Assembly (NCBI RefSeq): GCF_028389875.1
Contig: NC_084664.1
Span: 36,465,823-36,529,822, forward strand
Source of the DNA: Rhea pennata
Lineage: Eukaryota; Chordata; Aves; Rheiformes; Rheidae
DNA: 64,000 nucleotides
Direction of reading: 5' to 3'
Shown: piece after piece, positions 1 through 13,260 of the stretch
How the letters are laid out: every line of letters begins with the position of its first letter
Position numbering within the stretch: the first letter of the stretch is position 1
Position numbers and translations under genes: made by a program
Notes under the pieces: model-generated
What the model saw: the letters and a program-made list of their open reading frames with translations, nothing else
The model's database searches: none
Told to the model about the DNA's origin: nothing

Positions 1-2984
1 TCACCATATTATTTCAGACAGAAAGTATCAGAGTAGATTAGAGTTTACTGTGCTCAGAAAGTATGTTCACAGAGACATGATACAGCTCTCTGCAGAGTTC
101 CTGACATCCAGGTACTGCTAGCTTAGCGAAGAGGGCAGTACACTTACTAAGAAACATGGTGTAATTCAGTGCATTGTGGGCCAGATTCCCCATCCCTACC
201 CATGCAAGCCTCTTTATTCAGGTTGCTGGTAAGGAGTCCTCTCTGGAGCAGGAGAGACAGAACTTTCCTGTGGGACAGGAGGGATTAGGACTCCACATGC
301 ACAGGTCTTTTGCCTTTCTAAAGTCTTACATTGCTGCAGATATAAGGCTTAATGTGTTGTCCATTGCAACAAAAGTTCCAGCTTACTTCACTGGGCTCAG
401 GGTGAGGCCCAGGCACACCTGTGTTTTTTTTTTTTCTCCATAACTGTTGCACATGGAGAGAAGCACTTCAAGTGCAGATGCAAAGTCCCTGCATGAGGGC
501 TGCGCTCCTCTTTCCTGAGGAACTACATGCAGATTCTTTAGGCTATCATGTTTGTTGCAATGGGAATAGGATACAGATTTCTCTTATTCAGGCTATCTTT
601 ACTAGTCTTTTCTTTTAAATGCACATAATATATTAAAAAAACATTAATATATAAAAATTGCTGACATATGGCATCAGGACTGTGCAAGCAAAAGGGTAAG
701 ATGCACTCAATTTATATCTGTGTTGTATTCAGAGACCTGGCTGTGGAACAGATGCTTTTGCATTTCACTTCAAAGTGAAAATAAACTACATGAGGGAAGA
801 GGAGGGAATTATATTATTTGAACCTTGTAAATTGTACATACAAGATATGTGTCCTGCCAACATGCACAAAACTGTCCATTTTGCAAATTCCTTAAGGTTG
901 CCAGTTCTTCATCTGAGTTCATATGATGTTCAGCGATGTTCAATAACAGCAATAACAAATGCAATCCTAAAAACCTGCGTAAGTCCAACCTAGGACATTA
1001 AACTTGCTAGCAAATTGTTACTGACATGACGATGGAAGAGCAGAGAATGAACGTTCCCCATACGCGCTCTGAAAGTTAGACTTTTGGCCTCCGACCAAAC
1101 AGCTGTTCCAGAGCCTTCCGCTCCAGTGATCAGATGTTCTCCCAGTTCTCACACTTAGTTACAACCAGTTTGTACCTGTTGATACTTTGCACTCCCTGAC
1201 CAGCGGATATAATAGTCTGCCTATCCATTGCTGCAGCTCTTGGATGTGTACACGTAGGTAAGAACCTCACTGGCGGAGAGTAGAAAGCATGCCTTGTGCT
1301 GGACTGAATTGACTGTACATTTTGCAGCACGAAGTTTCCAGCTATTCTTTCTGGCTGCCAGGTCTCAGTGGGGAAAGGCTAAGCTAGATGGATTGATTTC
1401 TGCCGCTGTGCAGTAGTACAGCCATTAGTGTCAGTGTCCGAGTTTTAAAACAATTCTGAAGTGTCTCCCTGTGGCATATTTCCCATTTTCACTGCTGGTA
1501 ACAGACCTTATTTGACAGAAAAACTCAACATCTTCCCAGATGTCTTAACCCTGACTCCACATGAGGCAGGTCAGTAACTCCAGATAGATTTTCCTTTTTT
1601 GCTAGAAGCTAGCTGCAAAAGCAGACAGAAGGGACATCCAAGAAACTAACTCTTTTATTGAAAGTAGCATTTCAGTTCCAGACAGCTGTGTTAGACAGGA
1701 TTCAGAACTGTTAAAGTCGTTGGGAAAAATCATCCTTCAAATTCAGGAAGCCGCAAGTCAGATGCCTCACCTGATGGATCAGGTGTTGATCTTTCCCTTG
1801 CATCTCAAGGCATTGTTGAGAATCCCGGCAACTGCTCGGAGAATAACCTTCCCTACTATCGCCCTCACGATAATTCAGGCGAGACAGGCTACCTAGTTCG
1901 TTGTTCGAGGCATCCATTCATCCTTGCTATTTTTCTAAAGGTTTGCTGCTTAGGGGTGGGTTTCTATGTGATTAAAAAAGTCTTGACGATGATAAAGCAA
2001 TGAAAGCCTTAAATCGCACTCCAAGGTATTTGCTAAAGAGGAGAACAACAAAAGTATTTAGAGCATTAGTGCGACAGCCTGACACGACTGACCGACAAAA
2101 TAAAATAGAGGGAAAGCAAACCTGCCACGCAGCCTGCCGTGGGCAAACACAAGTATAGAGATCACTAGAAAAAGGCATGAAAGGGAGCTTACTCACCTGC
2201 AGCCTGGGTACAGCCAGTTCATCATGGTCTTCACAATCCAGTCACTTGCCAGTGATCAGGCAAGTGGTTGCTTGCTTTAAATTCAATTAAAGTCCCCTCA
2301 ACCAGGAAAGAAATAGACAGCTGCCTTTCTATTCTCCTGCCCCTAGAAGAGGTATGAAAAAAAGGGGTTTTAAAGCCATATACTTTTAAAATCCCTCTTT
2401 AGAATACAAATACCAAGTGTATTTTTATTTTAATGAGCTACTGTTTACCCATGGAATTCACAAAAAAAAAAGTTGAAAATTTAAGCAAATACTACAGCAA
2501 AAATTTTAAAGCCAGTGGTGTATACACATTTGTAGGAGTCAAGAGTGAATAAATGTATTTTAAAGTCTTTACATCACTTTGGGGTCATCTTAATATATTC
2601 TGATAAACAGCTACTTTACAGGAAGAAAATGAAAAACGTAGCATTTACTCTTTAAAATGGATCTCATGTAGACTGTAGGAATCATATAGGCCATACAGTG
2701 TTAGCTTAGTGTTGAGCTGAAGAATTAAAGGTATATTTCTTATGCATAAAGGACTATTATAGGCTGCAAACAAGCAATCATAATGCTATAGAGAAAAGCA
2801 GGCAAACAGGCCTCTTATGCACCAGCTTTGACAGGCCAAAATAAAGTTACTTGCTGTTGGCAGAAAGGCACATATTTTTTCTAAGATATAAACATTATTT
2901 CAGTGTTAAATTAATGGCAAATGAAGGATGAGGGGATGCAATTAATTTAGAGCTTCAAAATGTTGTTGATAAGTCTTTTTCAAA
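1..2984. other. Intergenic, no recognised feature
   Basis: AT-rich sequence with only short chance ORFs. It is expected to lie between OSBPL3 and CYCS by synteny. Confidence 0.6.
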
Positions 2985-3480
2985 GAGGTTGGAAAGGAAA
3001 CTTGATAATCAGGAGTAAAAGGTAAAGTTCTGTCATGAATTAAAAGCTAGCTGAGAAATAGGCTACAGAGAGTTAGAATAAATTATTACCTCTTAGAATG
3101 GAAAAAGGATAGTAACAGGGTGCCCTAAGGACCACAGCTGGAGCCAGTGTTCAGTTTATTATTCAGAGTCTGAAAGGGTGAATGGTCTGGTAGTAAAGTT
3201 TGCTTGTGATACAGACTGGGTTTGGCAAAGCTTGGGAGGGTTATGAAGAATACCAGATGGATCTAATAAAACTACTGTAAACATCTGGAAGCTATATAAT
3301 TGTAAATGAAACATCAACAGAGAAAGTTCAGGATAATGCTCAATGGAAGGAAGCTAGGCTGCACCACACTCATATGCAATGGATTCTGAATGAACTGTAA
3401 CCTCCCAGAAAAGCTCTAAGCAAAATGGACAATAAGACTTCAAAAACCAGTAGAAGTGCCAAAGCGTGATAGCTGCCATC
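2985..3480 (+). mobile_element. Ancient L3/CR1-like LINE relic (reverse transcriptase region)
   Basis: On the + strand a degenerate reverse-transcriptase region is visible. TAAAGTTTGCTTGTGATACA corresponds to the KFADDT motif, here KFACDT, and is followed by blocks resembling the rest of the L3/CR1 RT domain. The start (GGTAAAGTTCTGTCATG...) matches the relic at 30.0 kb. There is no long frame. Family assignment rests on remembered consensus and is approximate. Confidence 0.6.
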
Positions 3481-3532
3481 TTGAAACTCTTTGCAAATAT
3501 GAACTGACTTTGCCAAATAGCTTCAGTTGGGG

Positions 3533-3556
3533 AAAAAAAAAAAAAAAAAAAAAAAA
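3533..3556 (+). repeat. Poly-A run of 24
   Basis: It lies about 50 bp past the end of the 3.0-kb LINE relic in the same sense. A link is possible but unproven, because CR1/L3 elements do not normally end in poly-A. Confidence 0.9.
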
Positions 3557-4946
3557 CACCATAAATTTTTGAGAGCCAGATTCAAAAAAAGTGGAGCTGC
3601 AACTGGAGTACCTGGCAAAGATGGGGGAAGAACCAGCCTACCTTCATCCACTGTGAGGAAAGTAGTGGGTTCAGGGATTTCAGTCACTCGGAGCTAGACA
3701 AATAAACAGACAAATAAAACCTCTGGCCTTGGCAGTAATGAAACTACCTTCCCTCCCAAAAGAGGCAATACTCTATTACCTCTACCTGACCTAGTGTGTT
3801 TAATTACTTTTATATGGAGAGGTTTCATGACTTTCACCTGAGAACCTTTTGACAGGTCATTAGGGCTCACACATCCCAGATAAGTGCTTCCTTACTGAAC
3901 TGTGGGAAAGGTGGTGATAGATGCAGAAGCAATAATGTTGGAGAGTTAAATTACATTTTCCTCTACTTTTCTTCTATGCAAAGCCTTTCTCTGAAGCTGA
4001 ATGAAATATTTGTGTCAAATGAATCAGTATTTTCCAGGGTTTTATTTGGCAAGGAAAAGATAAAATACAGTTTTGACTGCAACCATTTTTTATTTAAATT
4101 GTCCAGTTTAGCTGTCAAATCAATTATTTGCGCTGCCCAAGATACAAATGCACTTATGGACAGCTGATCCAAGACTTCTGCTAAGCACTTGTTTAGCAAG
4201 TGAGTAAATGAAAAGATTTGTAAGAAAAGAAAGATAATAAGCCAATACAACACCTTGCAGTGTTCCTCTGGTCTTTGCTTTGTCGGTTAACAAAAGGCTG
4301 TTACACAGAAAGTTTGAAGCTTAAAGGCATTTTAAAAAGACATCCCACATTACTTTTCTGTGCATTTTTTTCCACTCCCAGTCCCTCATTTCTGCTATTC
4401 TTTTTCTCCTCCAATCCTTCTCTTGATTCACATGTACCATAAGCACAGTCCCCAAAATTCTTTCATTTTTTCTCTACCTTTCCTTTTCTTTCCCTCTTAC
4501 CTCCTCAGATTGCTATCCCTTCACCTCTCTTGATACTTGAGATAGAGAAAAATTGAATTTGAAAGGCACCTTGCTTAGCAGATACACACTAAAAATTTCT
4601 ATTTTTTCAGTTCCTAAAAATTCACACAGGAGAAATGATTAACACATAGCCAGCTGACACTTTCACAAGTTATGACTGTCATCATAAAAGTACCTCAGTT
4701 ATGAGATATATATTCAGTTTTCATCCCCTAAAAGAAGGAAAGGAAATAAAATGACACAGACAATATGTGGAGATAAAAATGGGAGTGTACTGTTTGGGAT
4801 GGTGTGCTTACAAGCAGCTCAGTGAGAATATACAGGGAAAAATGGCTGGTTTTTATCCAGAAAATGGAGGTTGAATGGCAATGACATCTTCAAACTGCCA
4901 GCTTAAAAGTCTGAGTCATTCAGGAAAGATTTCTGAATACAAGTGG

Positions 4947-4966
4947 AAAAAAAAAAAAAAAAAAAA
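4947..4966 (+). repeat. Poly-A run of 20
   Basis: Simple homopolymer with no recognisable body upstream. Confidence 0.9.
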
Positions 4967-6479
4967 GGTTCAGAGGAAGAAACTCCAGAGGGAAAGAAAA
5001 GATAGTATTTCATGGGTTGGGTGGCAGAACTCCTGAAGCCTAATCTCCTACAGATTTCTGTCTCTAGATATCCTTAAAGGTATACCTAGTAACCCTAGTT
5101 TTCCCCTCATATTCTCCAATGTCCCCACTATAGTATCTTCTTCTTCCCACTATGCTCGCTACAGCCAGACTTCCCATGTTCCAGTCTCTCCCACAGTGTT
5201 TCCTGTTTAACCACATCTCCCTAAACTTTCTTATAATAGTCTCACCTCCCTCCAGGTCCTCTAATTACCAGTCAGGGAAGAGGCCAGATGTGCTGTAGCT
5301 GAATTAGAGCTCTGCACCTGGTCAATTAAAATGCACACACTAATGAGCCAGCCCATTCTTCCCCAAAAGATCAACCAATGGCTGAATTCTTCCTCCTTTT
5401 CCTCCACCATCAAGGAAATAATAGGATTTTTATATCTAACCACAGATTTTTACATGACTTGCAAGAACTTTGCAAATCTGCCAAATCTGGCTGAAATCAG
5501 TCAGCAGGTTCATAGTTACTAGGACTAAATTGGTGGATGAACAAGCACGTTGGCTGGGGAGGCATTGTTTAAGAAACTGGACTAAAAATAGTTTTCTGTT
5601 CTGAATGCCCAACACTGTAGGGGTCTTTTCAAATGAATAATTTCCAGCCATTTTAAAAAGAAGTAAAGCCTCAGCTGAAATAACTTTGTAAATGGAAATT
5701 AGATCCTAGAAATACAAAGGAAGTAAAGCAGAAGACTCTCCAGTAAAAGACAGGTTGAAGCACTGTAAGTAGGGAACAGACAGGTGCCATCCTAACCACC
5801 AGAATAAGTCAGTCTTGCCTTTTTTTAGCTTGTACCAAGTATAGGCAAGTAGGTTTTAACTGATAATAACCAATCCAAATCTAAAACAATGGCAGACTCC
5901 TCCTGGTTATCAGTGGAATAATTTACTAGGTGGTTTGTTAACAGAGCTGTCTGTGCAGGGAGAGACACAGGCTCCACGTGAGCTAACTTGGCTCTAGAAG
6001 CACTATACCTATGTTTTTATGGGGGTGCACACCAAGATTTACTGGGCTAAGACCAACCTAGTTTGGAGAGCCTATACTGCAGAGCCATCTATTCAATTTT
6101 GGCTGTATTTTGTATCAACTTTTTTATTGTCTGTTTTAGTTTATCCAAGCCCCCTTGTATCTTGACTAAGCGGGCAGGACTGTGCTCCTGAATTTGGCTC
6201 AGCAACCCAGAGGATGGCCTGTATGGACCATGCTGTGGAAGACAGAAGAGGACAAATTTTTGCCCCTTAGATTCTTTCCCCCTGCAGAGCCCAGGGAGGG
6301 TTCAGCAGTGCTTCTCTAGACAGATTTGCATTATAATCTAGTTTTCCTCAGGTGTTCATCATGATTACTAGCATCAAAGCCAGTGCAGTGGGTGAGGAAC
6401 TTGGAGAGCCTCCTTAGTGAATGCTAACAGGCAACAGATTAATTGGGTATGTGTATGTGTGTGTGTGGCTGGGGTGAAC

Positions 6480-7130
6480 ATCTGAAACTGAACTTCTGAA
6501 CTCTCAGGCAGAAGCCTGCCACTTGCTAGCTGCAACTGGTACAAGCTGTTTGTAAATTTTGTTAATGCCTGGACTAATCAAAAGTGGCACATCCCGAATT
6601 CTGCAATTAATGAAGAGACAGGAGATAGAACCACCAGACTGGATGTTGTTCCCATATTGTGCTTCTGCACATCGACTATTAAGATAGGGAGAACTTGGAC
6701 CTTGGGCCTTCTGGAAAAAACGAAATGGCGCTGAAAAGAAGGGTTCCTGAAAAGAAGTGGTCTTGCAAAGAAGGGAATCTGGAAAGAAGGTGAAAATCTT
6801 CGCTGAAAGGAATATCATGGAAGTGGGGGAAAATCTTGGGGATCAGAGAGATGCATGGAGACAGATGCTGGGGGATGCCCAGGAACCTTGAACATGCAAG
6901 ACTGGTAACTGTAGCAGCTACACAGCATGAACCGACACAGCATTTGTCCTGACATTCCCAGACCAGCAGTGATCTTTCTAGTGAACTCAGCACTGGAGTA
7001 GTGGCGGGGGAAATGAGTGAATGTCTCAAATACTCAAGAAAGGTAAAAGCTCTGATCTCGTTAGTTGTTAAATAAACTCCAACATTTGATCCACTCTAAG
7101 TTGTTGTTTACTTTGTTTTGCCTATGACAC
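6480..7130 (+). mobile_element. Possible solo LTR-like segment
   Basis: The block differs in texture from its surroundings. It ends with an LTR-like cluster: AAATAAACTCC at about 7070 followed by a T/G-rich stretch (GTTGTTGTTTACTTTGTTTT), which resembles the poly(A) signal and U5 of avian retroviral LTRs. No clear TG...CA ends or target duplication were found, so this is a weak call. Confidence 0.25.
6731..6794 (+). repeat. 16-bp minisatellite, four imperfect units
   Basis: The consecutive units CTGAAAAGAAGGGTTC, CTGAAAAGAAGTGGTC, TTGCAAAGAAGGGAAT and CTGGAAAGAAGGTGAA share an AAAGAAG core. Confidence 0.8.
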
Positions 7131-9735
7131 TACCCAAACCTTGTGAAAACAGCCTGTGTTTCCTGGGATAGAAATGATGCCAACTTGTGTGCTGACTTGC
7201 AGGCGACTTTTGTACGTTTCTCTGCTGTTGTGACACAAAAGATTAAAGAAGACATTGTCACATAAGCAGTGTTTTCCACGAAGATTTCTCAGCCGATACA
7301 GGAGTCCAATTTGTTGACTACAACAAATCAATGCATCATACTTTTTAGCGGTAGATGAACACTAACATTTCTAATCTCACAAGCAGGCTACTGAAGTGTA
7401 GTAATGCAACATAAAAAGTAAATATTGGTCTAGTTCCAGAATCTGCTGATATTCTACACATCTGTGCCCATAAAAGGCCTTTTCCAGATGTAATAAAAAG
7501 AGCAAGTACGGAAGCTCGTCAATATTAAGCCGTCTGCAAACTGTTAAAGTGTGTGTAATTAAAAACAATTTATCAGGAATGCAATTGATTTACAATGCAA
7601 TAAAACTGATTAGTGTGTAGCTGAGTCATAGTAATACTTCTTGGACAATTTGCTTGCATCTACGTAGACATGCCTTTGAGAGACGGAGCCCAAGCTTTTT
7701 CATGGAGTAGAGTGAAGCTCCAGAGATTTGCAACCACATTTTACATTTTACCATTCACTAAGCTTACCAAGTTAGGCACTAATCTTTGCAATTCACTTCC
7801 TTTTCCTCTCTGTATCCACATTAAATTCTTCAAAACTCTTTCTGATGGTTAAATACATGGTTCATGAGTACATTAAGCTCTCTGTGGACATAACCCTTTA
7901 TCATAGTTTTAAACAGTCTTATAATCAGAGCTGAAAAAAACAGAGATCTTTAGTGAATCACTTACAAAAATTCCCTTTCTTGGCAGTGCAATACCTTGTA
8001 GCAGCTCCAGGCAGGTGTTCTCTTCCAACAACATTCCAGCAATATAATCATAAAAGCAGCAAACAATTGTCTTCTCGGAGAGTTTGTAGAACTTACTAGT
8101 GAGGGGAACAAGATAAAGTAGTGAGGGTTTGACTCTAGGATAATTCTTGGAAGGAAAGGAGGGCATCATCAGTCAGGTATGTAACTCCCATTTCACATTT
8201 TGCTGCTAGTTCTTTGCAATCCTGGATTAGAACGGTAATAAATTCTGGCCTTCCTGTAAGATTGCACTCTCGTTTGGTTCTGGACCATTTCTGCAGACCA
8301 TGCCCCCTCTCTCCCCAAAGAATATTGCTGCTATATCTTTCGTGAAACAACTATCATGCAAAGCCCCTGGTTTGTTCTCTGAAACTAGTTTTTCCAGTTG
8401 CCACTGCTTCTCTGACAAAGCATAATATTTCCTTACTCAGGTCCTTGTAAAGTTCCACCCTCCTGTATATCAGATCACACACATGACAAGTTACATGGAT
8501 TCCAGAAGTCTGAGGGTAATTATCCCAAATATTTTCTCTTTGTAGTATCCCACAACTTTCTTGGAGACTCACAGAAACATTATTGCTGTTGCCATTTGCC
8601 TTAGAAGCTCAGTAAAGCTCGGATCTTGTAAGATCATTATACTGAACTATGAACAGGCGAGAAAGAGACCTTGCCAAAGGAGCTAGTGATCAGATCTACT
8701 GAAAATGCTATTTCTGGAACTAGGTAGTGGATCTAGACTTCAGTCTCTGATTGGTACTAACTCTGAACTAGGCATACCACTGAGTGAAAAACACCATCTG
8801 CCAAGCAAGTGGCAAGTAACTCTATGGTGGACCGTGGGTGACTTTTTCACAAATACTACATCAGCATCATTCTGGTTCCTTGAAAAACAGCAGCTCTTTC
8901 AAGGTTACAGCTTGATAAGGCCTATTTAAGTTTGCAGAACGCCCACACTGATGTGTACACATCAGAAAGCTGAGAGCAGGAGAAGGTGCTAAACCCTACA
9001 CTTCCGACACATACTCTGCTTACATGAGCCGGCTCTGTGGTGACTTTTGCCTCTTACTCTCACAGGTTACTACACTAAAGGAGAGAGCCACTACTTCCAC
9101 ACACACACTGTGGAGCTGTGTTTCTTCCATTTGATTACTGTGTTTTTCAGGAAGCCATTTACTTGCTAGGAAACACTATCTCTTGCCATGCAGATCATCA
9201 AGCAGATGTGGAAGTTTAAGCCTGCCTCTCCAGCCATTGCTGATGAGGGAGAGGATACAAAAACAAAGACATGGCAATTGGGACTAAAAAGAGGGGAAAA
9301 TGTTCCATTAGAAGTTAAGCAAATTAAGCCTAATGTCGTATAAAAGTATTTTCTGTATCCTGTGCACAAATACATATCTGTAATCCAGCTCTCACCTATG
9401 TTTTTTCATAACACTGCCATCACCATGCCCCCAGAGTCCTTGTCTCCCTAAACTCTCCTCCCTCTTTATCTCCTCTTATAATCCCTTGAACTGTTCATAC
9501 AATGTCAAAAGCTTTTTGTACGTCCTCTGTTTAGAGCTTTCAGATTTCCTGCTGAGCAAGAGGCAGCAGAGAGTATGAAGAGCTACAGACACAGTCACTG
9601 TGGAGAGACAAACCTCAGCCTAGTCCTCCCTGCCATTCCCCCTGATCAGCCCCTGTCCAGTCACCTGTTGGATCTTCACATCTCTGAGACTTCTGCACTT
9701 CCACCCCCTTTAACTGAAACTGGCCAACAGGTTCA

Positions 9736-9740
<5 letters not shown>

Positions 9741-9778
<38 letters not shown>
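9741..9778 (+). repeat. Poly-A run of 38
   Basis: Thirty-eight consecutive A. The 300 bp upstream show no coding frame or known retroposon body, and no AATAAA lies just before the run. Confidence 0.95.
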
Positions 9779-9780
<2 letters not shown>

Positions 9781-12508
9781 CTACTCTTTCTTTCTAAGAG
9801 AGCTGTGGGGTGACATTCAAAGCATTATTGACGTCTCTTAGTCTGCAGATAAGAGCTGACAGCAATCCCTGACGGCTCTACCTAGGCACTGAGCCCAGCA
9901 GTCCCTCACATCTGAGTAATGGGCACGAAAGTCTCAGACTCTAAATTCTGACTTCTTACTGCAGCACCCTCCCCCTGGCTGTAGATATTGCCTGAAAGGC
10001 CACAGGCATCTTAACTTTATCAATATTAACAATGCTGAGAAAATTCAGTCTGTCATTCTGGTCCTCACTAGTGTTCCTCTGGTCTCCCTCTGCGTGAGCA
10101 GTGGCCATACAGGTGACAGTTGGATCATTTATTGTGGAGAGCCTGAGTTAGCTGCACAAAATAATCTTCTTGAAATACTTCATTCAATAATGAATGAAAA
10201 TGAGCTATTTATGTGAGCACATGGGTCATATGCAAGTATTACAGTTAAAACCAATCATACAAAGGATAGGAGTGTCCTGCTTTCCAACAATATCCTAATA
10301 ATAGTCCTTAAACTAACAGTTCAGTAGAGCTCTGCATATATATTTTTTAACTTTGGTCCTCCAAATTTCAGGATAGGAGTATTGCAAATATGAAATTCAA
10401 CTGACAACTCTGAAAATCAAGTCCTGTTCCAGTCCTGGGGATCAGACATATGTCAAGGTATGGAATGACACGTATTGGGAGAGATCACTAGGCTGACTGA
10501 TAGCACCACAGAGGAAGAAAAGCAACAAAAATGATTCATATTGTAATATTTCCAGTGTAAGTAGTGGGTGGGAGTTCTCTTAGCCTTTTACCACAATCTA
10601 AAAAAACCTCCAACTGCTTGTTTCCAATTCAATAATGGAAACATGCAGCATTTTAAATTAGTCTGAAAAATGAGGAAGGGCATAGTATAACATAGTTTCC
10701 TTCTTTGTTGCTCCATATTGTTTTACAGATTTACATGCTGTGTTAAGCCAGCTGAAGAGCTGCTGTTAGCCAAAAGCAGCAAATGAAAGAAAGAGAAGAA
10801 CAAAATATTTGGAGAGTTGTAAGGAAAAAAAGGCCACATCTTATCCTCTGACTGATAAATACAGCTGTGATGAGATCCGTTCATGGCAGCTGTCATAAAA
10901 TATTTTGACTTATAGAAAAATAGAAAAGAAGAACAAATTCTCAAGTAAGGGTCAATATAAATAAGTGAATTTAATGATTTGACTTCCTTAAACAGCAGCA
11001 AAAGAGTAGCTGAGCTCTTGCTTCAAGACACTTTTCTGTACATAGATACTGCACTTTGAAGTGAAGTCAGAAACACCTACTTTTCTCCTCTTAGTGCTAA
11101 CAAAATGATGGTTGAAGCAGATTTTAAGTGCCTGATATTTCCCGAGCACTGTCTGTGGTCTCCTGCAGCCCTGGAGCCTGACCAATTTACACAAACTAGA
11201 AATCTGCCTGTGAGAAGCTATAAACAGAAACTGCGGCATAGGAGAATTGTGATATGAAGTTAGTGATGACTAGCACGATGAGATTACAACTTCCAATAGC
11301 ACCTTGAATTTTGAACCTGTATCCTGAATCTTCAAAAGAAGTGTTGGCGTTTTCAAAAATGATACTCCAGAGTTTAACCCAGGAAACAAGAAACTGTGCC
11401 AGCAAGGAGAGGAAAAACTCCAAGGAATTTTTCAACATTCCTCTCTCCAGCACTCAATGGCATAAAATTACAAAACATAAAGTGTCAATCTGAATCATCA
11501 TATTTCCTGGTCATTCAGATCAGAACAGTAGAGATAAATCTTTTTATTTACCTCCAGTATATGTCAGTCATTCTGATTATCATAAAGACCTCGCCGTTCT
11601 GCTCAGTTCCCTTGAGGTAACCATACAAGAAGAGTGCAGCTACAGGAAAATCAGTTTAGATCATTTATTTCTGAAGCTGCGCTGTTGCCAGCAGAACTCT
11701 AGTGAAAGAACAGCTTAGAAGGATGTGCTTCTCCTTATCCTATGTATATTTATCATTTTACAACGTATCACCAAATGGGAGAGGATATAGTTCAAGCTAT
11801 TGTAGCTGTAGCAAGCTAATGGAGATAAGCCAATTCTTACCACTCAGAATCCTGGCTCTGTTTCCCCATTCCTGTCCACCCACTTGTCTTGTATTGTTCC
11901 ACAAAACACCTCATTCTTGGGAATTTATTTTCAGATGTGTTACTTTTCTCTCTAATTACAGTGAGAGAGTACATTGCTTTGCCTGTTCTATATGAAATAT
12001 GCTAATTGTAGCATCATCTAAATAATTTCAGAAAAAATGATCAACTCTGAATAAAAAAGACAGGGAATGAAAGAGGAAAACATTGGCATACATAGCAATT
12101 TCAAGGCATGAAGTAGTCCTGATAAGTCACGACCATGAACCAGGTCTTTTAGAAAGTTAGCAGATTTTGGCAAAGTCTTTTCTAACACTGTGCACAAAAA
12201 TAAAAATAATAAAGAGCCTGCTTGCCAATACAGTTGAGTGCAATTTGTTTCTTTAAATAACTTGCAGCCTGCAAAACTTTTCAAAGAGAGTAATAGGTCG
12301 ACAAGAGGAATGAATCAATGACATAGAGGATTTCAGGCACGTGGGGTAGCAGGAGTGACACAGCAGTCCTTTGCTGTAGCACACTGCAAAAGTACAAAAC
12401 AAAGGAGACTTAGAGTTTGTCTGTAATGGTACACAGTAAGTTAAGCCAACTCCTCTGAGCGTGGGAAGTCAACATGTACCAAAGCCACAAACATATGCTT
12501 ATGCAGGA

Positions 12509-13253
12509 TTCATAGAATCATAGAATCAGTAAGGTTGGAAGGGACCCCTGGAGATCATCTAGTCCAACCTCCCTGCTCAGCAGGGTCACCTAGAGCATGG
12601 TAGACTGGGTTGCATCCAGGCGGGCCTTGAAGATCTCCAGAAAAGGAGACTCCACAACCTCACAACCTGGGCAACCTGGTCCAGGGCTCTGTCACTCTCA
12701 CAGGGAAGAAATTCCCCTTCACGGTCAGGCGGAACTGCCTGTGCTTCAGCTTCTGCCCATTGCCTCTTGTCCTGTCACACAGGACAACTGAAAAGAGTTT
12801 GTCCCCGTCCCCTTGACACCCTCCCTTCAGATACTTGTACACATTGATAAGATCCCCCCTCAGTCTTCTCTTCCCCAGGCTAAAGAGGCAGCTCTCGCAG
12901 CCGTTCCTCACAGGGCAGATGCTCCAGCCCTCTGATCATCTTTGTAGCCCTACGCTGGACTCTCTCCAGTAGCTCCATGTCCCTCTTGTACTGGGGAGCC
13001 CAGAACTGGACACAGTAGTCGAGATGAAGCCTCCCCAGGGCTGAGTAGAGGGGCAGGATCACCTCCCTTGACCTGCTGGCAACAGTCTTCCCAATGCACC
13101 CCAGGAGACCATTGGCCTTATTGGCCATAAGGGCACATTGCTGGCTCATGGTCAACCTGTCATCCACCAGCACTCCCAGGTCTTTCTCTGCCGAGCTGCT
13201 CTCCAGAGGGTCATCCCCCCAGCTTGTACTGGTGCCTAGGGTTATTCCTCCCT
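12509..13253 (-). mobile_element. CR1 LINE, 5'-truncated, relatively young
   Basis: The element reads on the minus strand. Its 3' end is the CR1 tail at 12509-12530 (two copies of CATAGAATCA on +), followed by the canonical GGTTGGAAGGGACC...TCTAGTCCAACC block. The body encodes the C-terminal part of the CR1 ORF2 protein: [47 protein letters not shown], a [19 protein letters not shown] segment, and, after a frameshift near 12900, [21 protein letters not shown] further frameshift in a G-run (near 13215-13220) and loss of everything upstream make it non-functional. Low divergence suggests a fairly recent insertion. Confidence 0.95.
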
Positions 13254-13260
13254 AGGATTC

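Larger units (their letters stand above)
3557..12508. other. Intergenic DNA with simple repeats
   Basis: Apart from the poly-A runs, the 16-bp minisatellite and the weak LTR-like block, I see nothing supported. Overlapping minus-strand ORFs at 7909-8572 in several frames might be a decayed pseudogene but match no family I know. Confidence 0.55.

Noticed and set aside
12660-13173. Two minus-strand ORFs that look like a novel protein
   Set aside because: They are the CR1 ORF2 C-terminus, split by a frameshift.
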